Assembly (NCBI GenBank): GCA_017935905.1
Contig: JAGBGO010000076.1
Span: forward strand, 1 to 51,699
DNA length: 51,699 nt
Direction: 5' to 3'
Source of the DNA: Clostridia bacterium
Lineage (GTDB): Bacteria > Bacillota > Clostridia > UBA1212 > UBA1255
Shown in pieces: positions 33,353-41,811 of this stretch (positions are counted from its first letter, which is position 1; every line of letters begins with the position of its first letter). The notes under the pieces were generated by a model. It saw only the letters and a list, made by a program, of their open reading frames with translations, was not told the origin of the DNA and made no database searches. Both the position numbers and the translations under genes were made by a program.

Positions 33353-34051
33353 ATGCTTCGTAAGATGATTAAAATTGATGAAGAAAAATGCAATGGTTGC
33401 GGTGCCTGCGCGCGTGCTTGCCACGAAGGCGCTATAGAGATGGTGGGCGGCAAAGCAAAACTGACCCGGGAAGACTACTGCGACGGGCTCGGGGACTGCC
33501 TGCCGGCGTGCCCCACAAACGCCATTACGTTTGAAGAGCGGGAAGCCCCGGCGTACGACGAAGAAGCCGTCCGCAAGGCGAAAATGGCAAAATTCGGTGT
33601 AAAACTTCCTTGCGGTTGCCCCGGTACGCAGTCAAAAGCAATCAAACGGGATGCATCGGCAGCCCCCGTGAGAAACAGCCCGGTTTCCAGCTGGCTGTCT
33701 CAGTGGCCCTGCCAGATTAAATTGGTTCCCGTAAACGCGCCCTACTTTGAGGATGCCAACTTGTTAATCGCGGCAGACTGTACGGCATTTGCCTACGGCA
33801 ACTTTCATCAGGACTTTATTCGGGGTCATATTACCTTGATCGGTTGCCCGAAATTGGATGAAGGGGATTACGCAGAGAAATTAACGCAAATTATTGCCAA
33901 TAATAATATTAAAAGTGTGAAGATCGTGCGAATGGAAGTGCCTTGCTGCGGCGGCATTGAAAACGCAGTGAAGCGTGCTTTGATGGCCAGCGGAAAGTTT
34001 ATTCCGTGGCAGGTGATTACCCTTACAACCGACGGAAGAATTCTTGAATAA
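33353..34051 (+). CDS. Ferredoxin-domain Fe-S protein of the oxygen-defence operon
   Basis: 232 residues; AAGGAGG at 33337-33343 is 9 bases from ATG 33353 and only 3 from the in-frame ATG at 33347. The N-terminus carries CNGCGACARACH (cluster 1, Cys13/16/19/23) and CDGLGDCLPACP (cluster 2 with wider spacing). The remainder has further conserved cysteines in PCGCPG and PCCGG. Such proteins accompany flavodiiron and rubrerythrin genes in clostridia and probably feed electrons to them. The flavodiiron gene follows after 39 bases. Confidence 0.82.
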   Translation: MLRKMIKIDEEKCNGCGACARACHEGAIEMVGGKAKLTREDYCDGLGDCLPACPTNAITFEEREAPAYDEEAVRKAKMAKFGVKLPCGCPGTQSKAIKRDASAAPVRNSPVSSWLSQWPCQIKLVPVNAPYFEDANLLIAADCTAFAYGNFHQDFIRGHITLIGCPKLDEGDYAEKLTQIIANNNIKSVKIVRMEVPCCGGIENAVKRALMASGKFIPWQVITLTTDGRILE

Positions 34052-34090
34052 TTTTTCCAATGTGGTATACTCTTAGGAGAGGTGAACGAT

Positions 34091-35881
34091 ATGACGATAA
34101 CAAAAGATATTCAATATATCGGCGTAAATGACCGGAAGATCGATTTGTTCGAAGGTCAGTATAAGGTTCCAAACGGAATTTCTTATAATTCCTACGTAAT
34201 TATGGATGCCCAGATTGCGGTGATGGATACGGTAGATGCCAATTACACCCATGAGTGGTTAGATAATTTGCAACGGGTACTTCGGGGAGAAAAACCCACG
34301 TACTTGATTGTGCAACACATGGAGCCGGATCATGCGGGAAATATTTTACAATTCTCCAAGACATATCCGGATGCTAAAATTGTTTCTTCTGCTAAGGCGT
34401 TCCGGATGATGAAGCAATTCTTTGGTACGGAATTCGAAGACCGGAGAATCGTTGTGGGCGAAGGTGATGTTTTACCCTTGGGCTTGCACCAACTGACCTT
34501 TGTGACAGCTCCCATGGTTCACTGGCCGGAGGTTATGGTGACCTACGACAGCACGGACAAGGTTTTGTTCTCAGCAGACGGTTTTGGCAAGTTCGGCACA
34601 CCGGATACGGACGAACCTTGGGCGGATGAAGCCAGACGGTATTTCATCGGCATCGTGGGAAAATACGGCGCGCAAGTGCAAAGCCTTTTGAAGAAAGCGG
34701 CAGGTCTGGATATTCAAATGATTTGCCCTCTGCACGGCCCTGTGCTGAAAGAGAATTTAGGGTACTATTTAGACTTGTACAACACGTGGTCTTCTTATCA
34801 ACCGGAGGAAGAGGGCGTTGTAGTTGCCTACACTTCTGTATACGGCAATACCAAGAAGGCAGTTTTGAGTTTGGTGGACAAGCTGAAGGCCAGCGGTGCG
34901 CCGACTGTGGTTACCTACGATTTGGCGCGGTGCGATTTAGCACAAGCGGTTTCCGATGCGTTCCGATACAGCAAATTGGTACTGGCAACCACTACGTACA
35001 ATGCAGATATTTTCCCGTATATGCGTGCCTTTGTTGAACATCTGACGGAGCGAAATTTTGCAAACCGAACCGTGGGCTTAATTGAAAACGGTAGCTGGGC
35101 GCCTATGGCAGCAAAAGTGATGCGGGGCATGTTGGAATCTTCTAAGAATTTGACTGTTGCGGAACCGGTGGTATCTATTCAATCTGCATTAAATGAAGAT
35201 AGCAGCAAACAATTGGATGCTTTGGTTCAAGATCTTTGCAAAGATTATCTGGCACAGCAAGATGCTACAGCCAATAAGAATGACCTGACAGCTTTGTTTA
35301 ATATCGGTTACGGTCTGTACGTGGTAACTTCCAATGACGGAAAGAAAGACAACGGTTTAATTGTAAACACGGTTACACAGGTAACGAATACGCCCAACCG
35401 GATTGCGGTGGCCATTAACAAGGAGAACTATTCGCACCACGTGATTAAGCAGACGGGCAAGATGAACGTGAACTGCTTAACCACGGAAGCGCCTTTTGAA
35501 GTCTTCGAGAAGTTTGGATTCGTGTCCGGAAGGAATGTTGACAAGTTTAAGGATTGTACGCCCCTTCGCTCGGATAACGGTCTTGTGTTTCTGCCTAGAA
35601 ACATCAACTCCTTTATGTCTTTAAAGGTGGAAGAATACGTGGATTTGGATACCCACGGATTGTTTATCTGTTCCGTGACCGAGGCACGGGTACTTTCCGA
35701 TAAGGAAACGATGACCTACACCTACTACCAAAATCACGTAAAGCCCAAGCCTCAAACGGAAGGGAAGAAGGGTTACGTTTGTAAGATTTGCGGTTACGTG
35801 CATGAAGGGGATACTTTGCCGGATGATTTCATCTGTCCTTTGTGCAAGCACGGCGCCGCTGATTTTGAACCGATTCAGTAA
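34091..35881 (+). CDS. Flavodiiron protein with flavodoxin, flavin-reductase and rubredoxin domains
   Basis: 596 residues; ATG 34091 is 8-11 bases after AGGAGAGG (GTG 34082 is too close). Domain order: metallo-beta-lactamase-like diiron domain (about 1-248) with the H76-x-E78-x-D80-H81 motif; flavodoxin (about 252-390, TSVYGNTKKA phosphate loop); flavin-reductase-like FMN domain (about 392-550); rubredoxin (about 558-596, CKICGY and CPLCKHG). Core flavodiiron proteins reduce O2 to water or NO to N2O. Having its own flavin reductase and rubredoxin should let it take electrons from NAD(P)H with few partners. Cytoplasmic. Confidence 0.93.
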   Translation: MTITKDIQYIGVNDRKIDLFEGQYKVPNGISYNSYVIMDAQIAVMDTVDANYTHEWLDNLQRVLRGEKPTYLIVQHMEPDHAGNILQFSKTYPDAKIVSSAKAFRMMKQFFGTEFEDRRIVVGEGDVLPLGLHQLTFVTAPMVHWPEVMVTYDSTDKVLFSADGFGKFGTPDTDEPWADEARRYFIGIVGKYGAQVQSLLKKAAGLDIQMICPLHGPVLKENLGYYLDLYNTWSSYQPEEEGVVVAYTSVYGNTKKAVLSLVDKLKASGAPTVVTYDLARCDLAQAVSDAFRYSKLVLATTTYNADIFPYMRAFVEHLTERNFANRTVGLIENGSWAPMAAKVMRGMLESSKNLTVAEPVVSIQSALNEDSSKQLDALVQDLCKDYLAQQDATANKNDLTALFNIGYGLYVVTSNDGKKDNGLIVNTVTQVTNTPNRIAVAINKENYSHHVIKQTGKMNVNCLTTEAPFEVFEKFGFVSGRNVDKFKDCTPLRSDNGLVFLPRNINSFMSLKVEEYVDLDTHGLFICSVTEARVLSDKETMTYTYYQNHVKPKPQTEGKKGYVCKICGYVHEGDTLPDDFICPLCKHGAADFEPIQ

Positions 35882-35915
35882 ATCATTATTAAGATTATTA
35901 AGGAGGATGACACTT

Positions 35916-36428
35916 ATGTTAAATGCGAAAGTACACCAGCTGTTAAATCAGCAAATTAACAAGGAATTTTATTCTGCGTATCTTTACTTGGATTTTTCCA
36001 ATTATTTCAAGGCGCAGGGTTTAGATGGTTTTGCAAACTGGTATATGATTCAAGCTCAAGAAGAACGGGATCATGCTATGCTTTTCTACACCTATTTGCA
36101 AAATGAGAATATGCCCGTAACTTTGGATGCCATTGCCAAACCGGACAAGACTTTCTCTTGCCACATGGACGTTTTGAAGGCCGGCCTTGAACACGAAGAA
36201 TACGTAACGTCTTTGATCAACGATATCTACGGCGCTGCTTACGACGTACGGGATTTCCGCACCATGCAGTTCTTGGATTGGTTTGTAAAGGAACAAGGCG
36301 AGGAAGAGACCAACGCCAATGACTTAATTTCTAAGATGGAGTTGTTTGGCTCGGATCCCAAGAGTTTGTATATGTTGAATCAAGAATTGGCTGGCCGAAT
36401 TTATTCGGCACCGTCTTTGGTACTGTAA
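35916..36428 (+). CDS. ftnA: Non-haem ferritin
   Basis: 170 residues, normal length. Ferroxidase-site residues are visible: Glu17 (NKEFYSAYLYL), Glu50 and His53 (QAQEERDHAM), Glu94 and the EQGEEE stretch near 127-131. It oxidises and stores iron in a 24-subunit shell, limiting Fenton chemistry. AAGGAGG at 35900-35906 fits the start. It lies 34 bases after the flavodiiron gene and 23 before rubredoxin, so it is probably co-transcribed. Confidence 0.93.
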   Translation: MLNAKVHQLLNQQINKEFYSAYLYLDFSNYFKAQGLDGFANWYMIQAQEERDHAMLFYTYLQNENMPVTLDAIAKPDKTFSCHMDVLKAGLEHEEYVTSLINDIYGAAYDVRDFRTMQFLDWFVKEQGEEETNANDLISKMELFGSDPKSLYMLNQELAGRIYSAPSLVL

Positions 36429-36451
36429 TTATTATAAGGAGGAATTGAAAG

Positions 36452-36610
36452 ATGAAATACGTTTGTGACGTTTGCGGTTATGAATATGATGAAGAAATCG
36501 GCGATCCGGATAACGGAATTGCAGCAGGCACCAAGTTTGCGGATCTTCCCGATGATTTTACTTGTCCTTTGTGCGGCGTGGGGAAAGAGAATTTCAGCGC
36601 TGCCGATTGA
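36452..36610 (+). CDS. Rubredoxin
   Basis: 52 residues: a complete rubredoxin with [15 protein letters not shown] (Cys5, Cys8) and [12 protein letters not shown] (Cys38, Cys41) binding one iron. It is a one-electron carrier for superoxide reductase, flavodiiron protein or rubrerythrin-type enzymes. ATAAGGAGG precedes the start by about 8 bases. It ends the oxygen-defence block. Confidence 0.96.
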   Translation: MKYVCDVCGYEYDEEIGDPDNGIAAGTKFADLPDDFTCPLCGVGKENFSAAD

Positions 36611-36682
36611 CAGAAAACGGATTTTGAAATACAATAAAGCGTGCCTTCGATGAGTGAGAGTTAAGAGAGAGGAAAGAAATCG

Positions 36683-37732
36683 ATGGGAATTATTGCGTTT
36701 TGGAATCAAATGACAGCTAACCCCCTATTGTTCATTGCAGTTGTAATGACGTTGGGGGTTATTTTGGTGAACGGTTGGACGGATGCTCCCAATGCTATTG
36801 CTACCTGCGTTGTAACGCGGTGTATGTCGGCAAGAGCCGCCATTCTGATGGCGGCGGTATTTAAATTCCTGGGCGTTTTCGTAATGACGCTCCTAAATGC
36901 CACCGTGGCGGAAACCATTACCAAGATGGTGGATTTCGGGGACGATCCGGATAAGGCTATTATTGCGCTGAGTGCGGCTTTGTTTGCAATCGTGCTTTGG
37001 GCCGTACTGGCGTGGGTGTTCGGAATTCCTACCAGTGAAAGCCATGCTTTGATTGCCGGTCTTACAGGTAGTGCCATTGCCATTCACGGCAGTTTCTCCG
37101 GTGTAAACGGGGGAGAGTGGGTGAAGGTGCTCTACGGGATCGGTATCTCCGTTGTATTAGGCTTTGGCCTTGGATGGCTTACTTGTAAATTGGTTACGTT
37201 GCTATTTTACCATGCCAACCGACCTAAAACGGAGCCTTTCTTCCGAGGTGCCCAGATTGCGGGCGCGGCGTCTATGGCCTTTATGCACGGCGCTCAGGAC
37301 GGACAGAAATTTATGGGCGTTATTCTTTTGTGTGTTTATATGTCCAAAGGAGAGGCACTGCCTTCCGATATTCATATTCCAATTTGGCTGATGATCGTCT
37401 GCTCTGTGGTTATGGCGGCGGGCACGGCTATGGGCGGCAAGAAGATTATAAAATCCGTGGGCATGGACATGGTGAAATTGGAGAAATACCAAGGTTTTTC
37501 TGCGGATATTGCGGCAGCGGCATCTTTGATGTTCTGCTCTGTATTTAGCTTACCGGTCTCCACTACTCATGCAAAAACTACGTCGATTATGGGCGTAGGT
37601 GCGGTGAAAAGGCTTTCCGCCATTAACTTCGGCGTTGTGAAAGAAATGGTTTTCACGTGGATCTTAACCTTCCCCGGATGCGGACTGGTTGGATTTTTGA
37701 TGACTAAGTTATTTATGTGGATATTTGCATAA
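36683..37732 (+). CDS. pit: PiT-family inorganic phosphate transporter
   Basis: 349 residues, about 10 membrane segments. The two PiT signatures are VNGWTDAPNAIATCVVTR near the N-terminus and FSLPVSTTHAKTTSIMG near residue 290. PTSESHALIAG and FMHGAQDGQKFMG also match. It takes up phosphate with a cation, usually H+ or Na+. AGAGAGGAAAG precedes the start. The gene for a PhoU-like DUF47 protein follows after 18 bases, the usual pairing for PiT systems. Confidence 0.93.
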   Translation: MGIIAFWNQMTANPLLFIAVVMTLGVILVNGWTDAPNAIATCVVTRCMSARAAILMAAVFKFLGVFVMTLLNATVAETITKMVDFGDDPDKAIIALSAALFAIVLWAVLAWVFGIPTSESHALIAGLTGSAIAIHGSFSGVNGGEWVKVLYGIGISVVLGFGLGWLTCKLVTLLFYHANRPKTEPFFRGAQIAGAASMAFMHGAQDGQKFMGVILLCVYMSKGEALPSDIHIPIWLMIVCSVVMAAGTAMGGKKIIKSVGMDMVKLEKYQGFSADIAAAASLMFCSVFSLPVSTTHAKTTSIMGVGAVKRLSAINFGVVKEMVFTWILTFPGCGLVGFLMTKLFMWIFA

Positions 37733-37750
37733 CAGAAAGGATTGAGTGCA

Positions 37751-38371
37751 ATGGCAAAAGGTGATAAATTTTATTTTGATAATTTTGTGGAAACAACGAA
37801 GATTTCTAAAGAGGCCGCCGAATATCTAGTAACGTGCCTAGAGCATTATAACCCGGACGATATTGAAGATATGCTGAAGAATATGCACGAGATTGAGAAC
37901 CGGGCAGATGTGAAGAAACACGAAATGAGCGAAGCTTTGGTAAAGGCGTTTGTAACTCCGGTAGATCGGGAAGATTTGGCGATGCTCAGCCATAATTTGG
38001 ACCAGGTGACGGACCGCATTGAAGAAGTTTTGCAAAAGTTCTACATTTACAATATTCAGACCGTGGAGCCTTCTTCTCTTGAATTTGCCCGTAAATTGGT
38101 ACATTCCTGTGAATTGCTTTGCGAATTGATGGCGGAATTTGAAAACTTTAAGCGCTCGAAGAAAATCAAGTCCTTAATTATTGCCCTGAACGACGTAGAG
38201 GAAGAATGCGATCAGATGTTCTTGCATTCTATGAGAGCGATTTCCAAGAATCCGGCAGATGCGTACACGGCAATTTCTCTTTGTAAGATTTACGACTGCT
38301 TCGAAGCCTGCGCAGATGCTTGTGAACACGCCAGTGAATGCGTAGAGACGGTTATTATGAAGAATACGTAA
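37751..38371 (+). CDS. PhoU-like DUF47 protein
   Basis: 206 residues, all-helical. Features of DUF47 include YFDNFVETTKISKEAA, DVKKHEMSEALVKAFVTPVDREDLAML and LDQVTDRIEEV, where Asp/Glu pairs bind metal. Such proteins are thought to regulate the adjacent PiT transporter. ATG 37751 is chosen because AAAGGA lies 8 bases upstream; TTG 37742 would overlap that site. Confidence 0.92.
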   Translation: MAKGDKFYFDNFVETTKISKEAAEYLVTCLEHYNPDDIEDMLKNMHEIENRADVKKHEMSEALVKAFVTPVDREDLAMLSHNLDQVTDRIEEVLQKFYIYNIQTVEPSSLEFARKLVHSCELLCELMAEFENFKRSKKIKSLIIALNDVEEECDQMFLHSMRAISKNPADAYTAISLCKIYDCFEACADACEHASECVETVIMKNT

Positions 38372-38411
38372 ATTCATAGAAAAATCATAATTTTGTAAAA
38401 AATACTGGACA

Positions 38412-38452
38412 TCTCCCCCTGCTTTGCACTATAATGGGGGAGATTATTTTTT
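38412..38452 (+). terminator. Terminator after the phosphate-transport genes
   Basis: TCTCCCCC (38412-38419) pairs with GGGGGAGA (38436-38443), followed by a T-run (38447-38452). The loop contains TATAAT (38430-38435), so part of it could also act as the -10 box of the antiporter gene. Confidence 0.85.
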
Positions 38453-38484
38453 ACAATCGATTTTGACGTAAGGAGTAGAACAAA

Positions 38485-40098
38485 ATGAAGAAAGCAAAAT
38501 CCATTATTACAGTCATCGTAGTTCTTGCCGTGCTTGCACTGGCGATCGGCGTTGCTGTAAGTGGCATGGATACAGTTGCTACGTACTGGGCGTTGATTCC
38601 CCCGGTAGTAGCCATTGGCCTTGCCTTGATTACGAAAGAGGTATATTCCTCTTTATTTATCGGTATCGTCACCGGCGCCATTTTTGCCAGCGGCGGCTCG
38701 TTTGCAAAAGCCGTCGATCACGTTGTCAGCGACGGTTTGATCAGTGCTATTTCCGGAACAGCCGGTATCTTCCTGTTCTTGGTGATCCTGGGCATCATCG
38801 TTGCCTTGATTAACCGGGCAGGTGCTACGGCAGCTTTCGGTCGTTGGGCGAAGACCCACATTAAGTCCAGAATCGGTGCGCAGATTGCCACCTTTATCTT
38901 GGGTATTATGATTTTTATTGACGACTATTTTAACTGCTTGACCGTAGGTTCTGTTATGCTCCCTGTAACGGACAGCCATCGTGTTTCCCGTGCAAAACTC
39001 AGCTACCTGATTGATGCCACGGCAGCACCGATTTGTATGATCGCGCCCATTAGTTCTTGGGCGGCAGCCGTTTCTTCCTATGCAGAAGGGACAGGCCTTT
39101 CCGGTATCGAACTGTTTATTAAAGCGATTCCGTACAACTTCTATTCGTTGCTTACGTTAGTATTTGTGGTTGCTTTGGTTGTGATGAAGGCGGACTACGG
39201 TCCCATGCGTCGCCACGAAATCAACGCCATCGAGAATGGAGACTTGTTCTCGACAGAGGAGCGTGTGGAAGGCGAGGAATATGAAAGCAATCCGAAGGGC
39301 CGCGTGGTAGACTTAATCTTACCGGTTATCGTATTGGTCATTATTTCTGTATTGGGTCTTGTTTATATCGGAGGCTTCTTTGGAAAAGACGCTTGGGGTG
39401 GTACGGATTACAAGTGGGATATTGTAGGTGCTTTCGGTAACACCGATGCAACCATAGGTCTTCCTTGGGGTGCGTTGCTGGCGCTGATCGTGGTGATTAT
39501 CTACATGATTGCCCGCAAGTTGATTACTTTCAAAGAGGCTATGGAAAGCGTGCCCAAGGGCTTTATCGCTATGGTTCCTGCCATGACCATTTTAACCATG
39601 GCTACGGCACTGAAGAACATTTCCAACGACTTGCTGGGTTCTGCAACCTACGTTGAGAGTTTGATGAAGAGTGAAGCGGCACAAAGCCTGTCGAATCTGC
39701 TTCCTGCTGTTATCTTTATCGTTGCATGCTTGCTTGCATTCGCAACCGGTACCAGCTGGGGTACTTTCGGTATCTTAATTCCTATCGTATCCGGTATGTT
39801 TGGTGTGGATAACCCGCTGTTGTACATTGCCATGTCTGCATGTCTTGCGGGCGCCGTTTGCGGCGATCACTGTTCGCCCATTAGCGACACCACCATTATG
39901 TCTTCTGCCGGTGGACGTTGCGTACACGTTAACCACGTATCCACCCAGCTTCCTTACGCAATTACCGTGGCTGTGATCAGCTTGATCTGTTACGTATTGG
40001 CAGGTTATATCCAGAATGCTTGGATCTGCTTGGCAATCGGTGTTGCTTTGGTCGTTGGTTTCTTGTTCATTATGAAGAAAGTGAATTCGAAGAAGTAA
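38485..40098 (+). CDS. NhaC-family Na+/H+ antiporter
   Basis: 537 residues, about 12-13 membrane helices. Family motifs: FIDDYFNCLTVGSVMLPV (about 152-169), LIDATAAPICMIAPISSWAA and CGDHCSPISDTTIMSSAG near residue 460, which hold conserved polar residues in the transport path. It is expected to exchange cytoplasmic Na+ (or an organic substrate in close relatives) for H+. AAGGAG precedes the start. A strong terminator follows. Confidence 0.88.
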   Translation: MKKAKSIITVIVVLAVLALAIGVAVSGMDTVATYWALIPPVVAIGLALITKEVYSSLFIGIVTGAIFASGGSFAKAVDHVVSDGLISAISGTAGIFLFLVILGIIVALINRAGATAAFGRWAKTHIKSRIGAQIATFILGIMIFIDDYFNCLTVGSVMLPVTDSHRVSRAKLSYLIDATAAPICMIAPISSWAAAVSSYAEGTGLSGIELFIKAIPYNFYSLLTLVFVVALVVMKADYGPMRRHEINAIENGDLFSTEERVEGEEYESNPKGRVVDLILPVIVLVIISVLGLVYIGGFFGKDAWGGTDYKWDIVGAFGNTDATIGLPWGALLALIVVIIYMIARKLITFKEAMESVPKGFIAMVPAMTILTMATALKNISNDLLGSATYVESLMKSEAAQSLSNLLPAVIFIVACLLAFATGTSWGTFGILIPIVSGMFGVDNPLLYIAMSACLAGAVCGDHCSPISDTTIMSSAGGRCVHVNHVSTQLPYAITVAVISLICYVLAGYIQNAWICLAIGVALVVGFLFIMKKVNSKK

Positions 40099-40123
40099 GA
40101 TTGAATTTTTGAAATGATGAAAG

Positions 40124-40158
40124 GGGCTGTTTCTGAGAAGAAGCAGCCCTGTTTTTTT
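40124..40158 (+). terminator. Terminator of the antiporter gene
   Basis: GGGCTGTTTCT (40124-40134) pairs with AGAAGCAGCCC (40139-40149) with one G-U pair, followed by a run of seven T. Confidence 0.92.
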
Positions 40159-40165
40159 GGGGGGC

Positions 40166-40340
40166 GGGTCGTGAAAGCGGCAAAGTTTATGGGTTGCGAC
40201 CTTGTGTGGGTCGTAGAAAGGTAAAATGTCGGTGTATACGACCTGTTTTGGCGGGTAAAAAGAAATTTTGCCTGATTTTCTTGGATAAATCGGGTCGTGA
40301 CCATGCTGTTTTGGCTTTTTTACGACCTGCACTGGGTCGT
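40166..40340. repeat. Intergenic cluster of GGGTCGTGAAA/TACGACCTG in alternating orientation
   Basis: Copies: GGGTCGTGAAAG (40166), GGTTGCGACC (40192), GGGTCGTAGAAAG (40208), TACGACCTG (40237), GGGTCGTGACC (40292), TACGACCTG (40321) and GGGTCGT (40334). They lie between the facing terminators of two convergent genes; no coding sequence is seen. The word is shared with the cluster at 28240-28335. Confidence 0.8.
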
Positions 40341-40342
40341 GG

Positions 40343-40374
40343 AACAATAAAAAGGCAGGTTTTGTGACCTGCCC
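40343..40374 (-). terminator. Terminator of the zinc-ribbon kinase gene
   Basis: GGCAGGT and ACCTGCC form a perfect 7-base-pair stem; on the minus strand it is followed by CTTTTTATT, that is a T-run at about 40347-40353. Confidence 0.85.
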
Positions 40375-40391
40375 CTTTTGTATAAACGATT

Positions 40392-41237
40392 TTACAGCGC
40401 CTTGGCTAACTTCAAAGCATCCTGATACCGCAGATCCGGATTGATCTGCGTGCATTTTTGAACAATACGACCGGCGCGGCCTTTTACCAGCACGTCGCTG
40501 GGATGTTTGCCTGTAAGCATCACGTTGAGCAGTACCCCCACTGCGTAAATATCTGTGCGGCTGTCGCTTTGGGTGATGCCCATTTGTTCCGGAGACGCAT
40601 AGCCCACGGTGCCCATAATGACGGTGTCCAGACTGGTTTCCTTGATTTCTCTGGAAACGTTAAAGTCGATGAGTACCACGCGGCCGGCGGAAGTTACCAG
40701 TACGTTCTCCGGTTTCACGTCTCGGTGCACGAATTTGCGGCGGTGTAAAATGGACAGGGCATGACACACGGAAGTCAGCAGCTTCTTGGCTTCCTTGTAC
40801 GTATAACGCTCCACTTCCATAATTTGTGCTACGTTCATGCCGTCGATGTATTCTTCCAATACGATTTGACCGTCGGTAAAATGGATGGATTCATAAATTT
40901 CAGGCAAATGTAGCGTCCGAATGGGGCAAAGCATATCATAAGCCTGATAATGATTGGAAAAATTATGTAAAACCAAGTCTTTCTCCAAGGTGCGATGGCG
41001 CAATCGAAGGGCCTGGCTTTCGTTTTTGTTCGATAGTACGTTAACCAAACGGTACGTTTGGAAAATTTGTTCTAAAAAAGATTCTTTTGTTGTTTGGGCT
41101 TCTATTTGAACGTTTTCCGGGTTGGTTTCGCAGTGGCCCGCCTTGATGAAATCTTTCTCAATCAGGGGTCTCATACAATATAAACAGAACCGTGCATCTT
41201 CGTCAATTTCTACGCCGCAGAACGGACATCTTGCCAT
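40392..41237 (-). CDS. Zinc-ribbon serine/threonine protein kinase (atypical)
   Basis: 281 residues. The N-terminal zinc ribbon has Cys4, Cys7, Cys18 and Cys21. The kinase domain (about 60-281) has the catalytic loop HRDVKPEN (171-178), DFN (191-193) in place of DFG, and GTVGYASPEQ (209-218). The N-lobe is unusual: no glycine-rich loop is seen, and the strand that should hold the VAIK lysine reads DLVLHNF, with His91 near the expected place. Activity is therefore uncertain. There are no PASTA repeats or membrane helix, so it is cytoplasmic. The HTH gene starts 8 bases upstream of it, and the two form an operon. Confidence 0.85.
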   Translation of the reverse strand: MARCPFCGVEIDEDARFCLYCMRPLIEKDFIKAGHCETNPENVQIEAQTTKESFLEQIFQTYRLVNVLSNKNESQALRLRHRTLEKDLVLHNFSNHYQAYDMLCPIRTLHLPEIYESIHFTDGQIVLEEYIDGMNVAQIMEVERYTYKEAKKLLTSVCHALSILHRRKFVHRDVKPENVLVTSAGRVVLIDFNVSREIKETSLDTVIMGTVGYASPEQMGITQSDSRTDIYAVGVLLNVMLTGKHPSDVLVKGRAGRIVQKCTQINPDLRYQDALKLAKAL

Positions 41238-41245
41238 AGTGAATA

Positions 41246-41668
41246 TTACCCCAACGTCTCTAATTTGTATTCAAATAATAATTCGTTAATTTGTGAAACA
41301 GACAGCTTGTTGCAGATGCCGTACATCACTACGCTGTCAAAGGGACGCTTCACGTAAAGGGGTGCGTATCCGGAACAGCGGAGCAACGTCTGAATTTGTT
41401 CTAAATTCAAATCCATGGCAATGGAAAGGCAAAGCAATTTCTTCCGCTCGGGTTTGCGCAGACCGGAAAAAATCTGATATACGTAGACTTCGGACAGATC
41501 GGAACGTTTCACTACGTCCGGCTTGGTCAGTCCCTGTTCTTCCAAAAATTGCGTCAACAACTCACCCAAAGACTGGGTAATTAAGTAATCTTTGTTCTCG
41601 TCGTAAAACGTACGGAAATTGTCGTTTAACTGTAATTCTTCTACGATTTTTGCTGTGTCTTTGTTCAT
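41246..41668 (-). CDS. HTH-domain protein paired with the kinase
   Basis: 140 residues. Residues about 35-75 (LGELLTQFLEEQGLTKPDVV, then SEVYVYQIFSGLRKP) form a Cro/C1-type helix-turn-helix; the C-terminal half (CSGYAPLYVKRPFDSVVMYG) is a helical extension. ATG 41668 has only a weak GGGGTGG site; an in-frame ATG at 41689 is the alternative. The inverted repeat TATGCA/TGCATA 50 bases upstream is a candidate operator. Operon with the kinase suggests that DNA binding may be controlled by phosphorylation (inference). Confidence 0.72.
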   Translation of the reverse strand: MNKDTAKIVEELQLNDNFRTFYDENKDYLITQSLGELLTQFLEEQGLTKPDVVKRSDLSEVYVYQIFSGLRKPERKKLLCLSIAMDLNLEQIQTLLRCSGYAPLYVKRPFDSVVMYGICNKLSVSQINELLFEYKLETLG

Positions 41669-41718
41669 GATGCCACCCCACAAAGGCAATTATGACATAA
41701 TTGTGTTGATTTGTCTAT

Positions 41719-41733
41719 TATGCATTTTGCATA
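41719..41733. promoter_or_regulatory. Inverted repeat in the divergent HTH/thyA promoter region
   Basis: TATGCA (41719-41724) and TGCATA (41728-41733) around a three-base centre; just upstream of the thyA -35 box and of the HTH start. Confidence 0.55.
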
Positions 41734-41745
41734 GTAAAAATTGCT

Positions 41746-41774
41746 TTGTCAACACGCGTATTTTATGGTATGAT
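41746..41774 (+). promoter_or_regulatory. Promoter of thyA-folA
   Basis: TTGTCA (41746-41751), a 17-base spacer and TATGAT (41769-41774). Confidence 0.7.
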
Positions 41775-41811
41775 AATAAAAGAATATTTTACCGGAAGCG
41801 AGGAAATCTCG

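Noticed and set aside
38430..38435. TATAAT as the antiporter -10 box
   Set aside because: It lies in the loop of a strong terminator and lacks a -35 box at the correct distance; kept only as a possibility in the terminator entry.
40166..40340. CRISPR-like array
   Set aside because: The repeats are about 9-12 bases, alternate in orientation and have irregular spacing; no cas genes are nearby.
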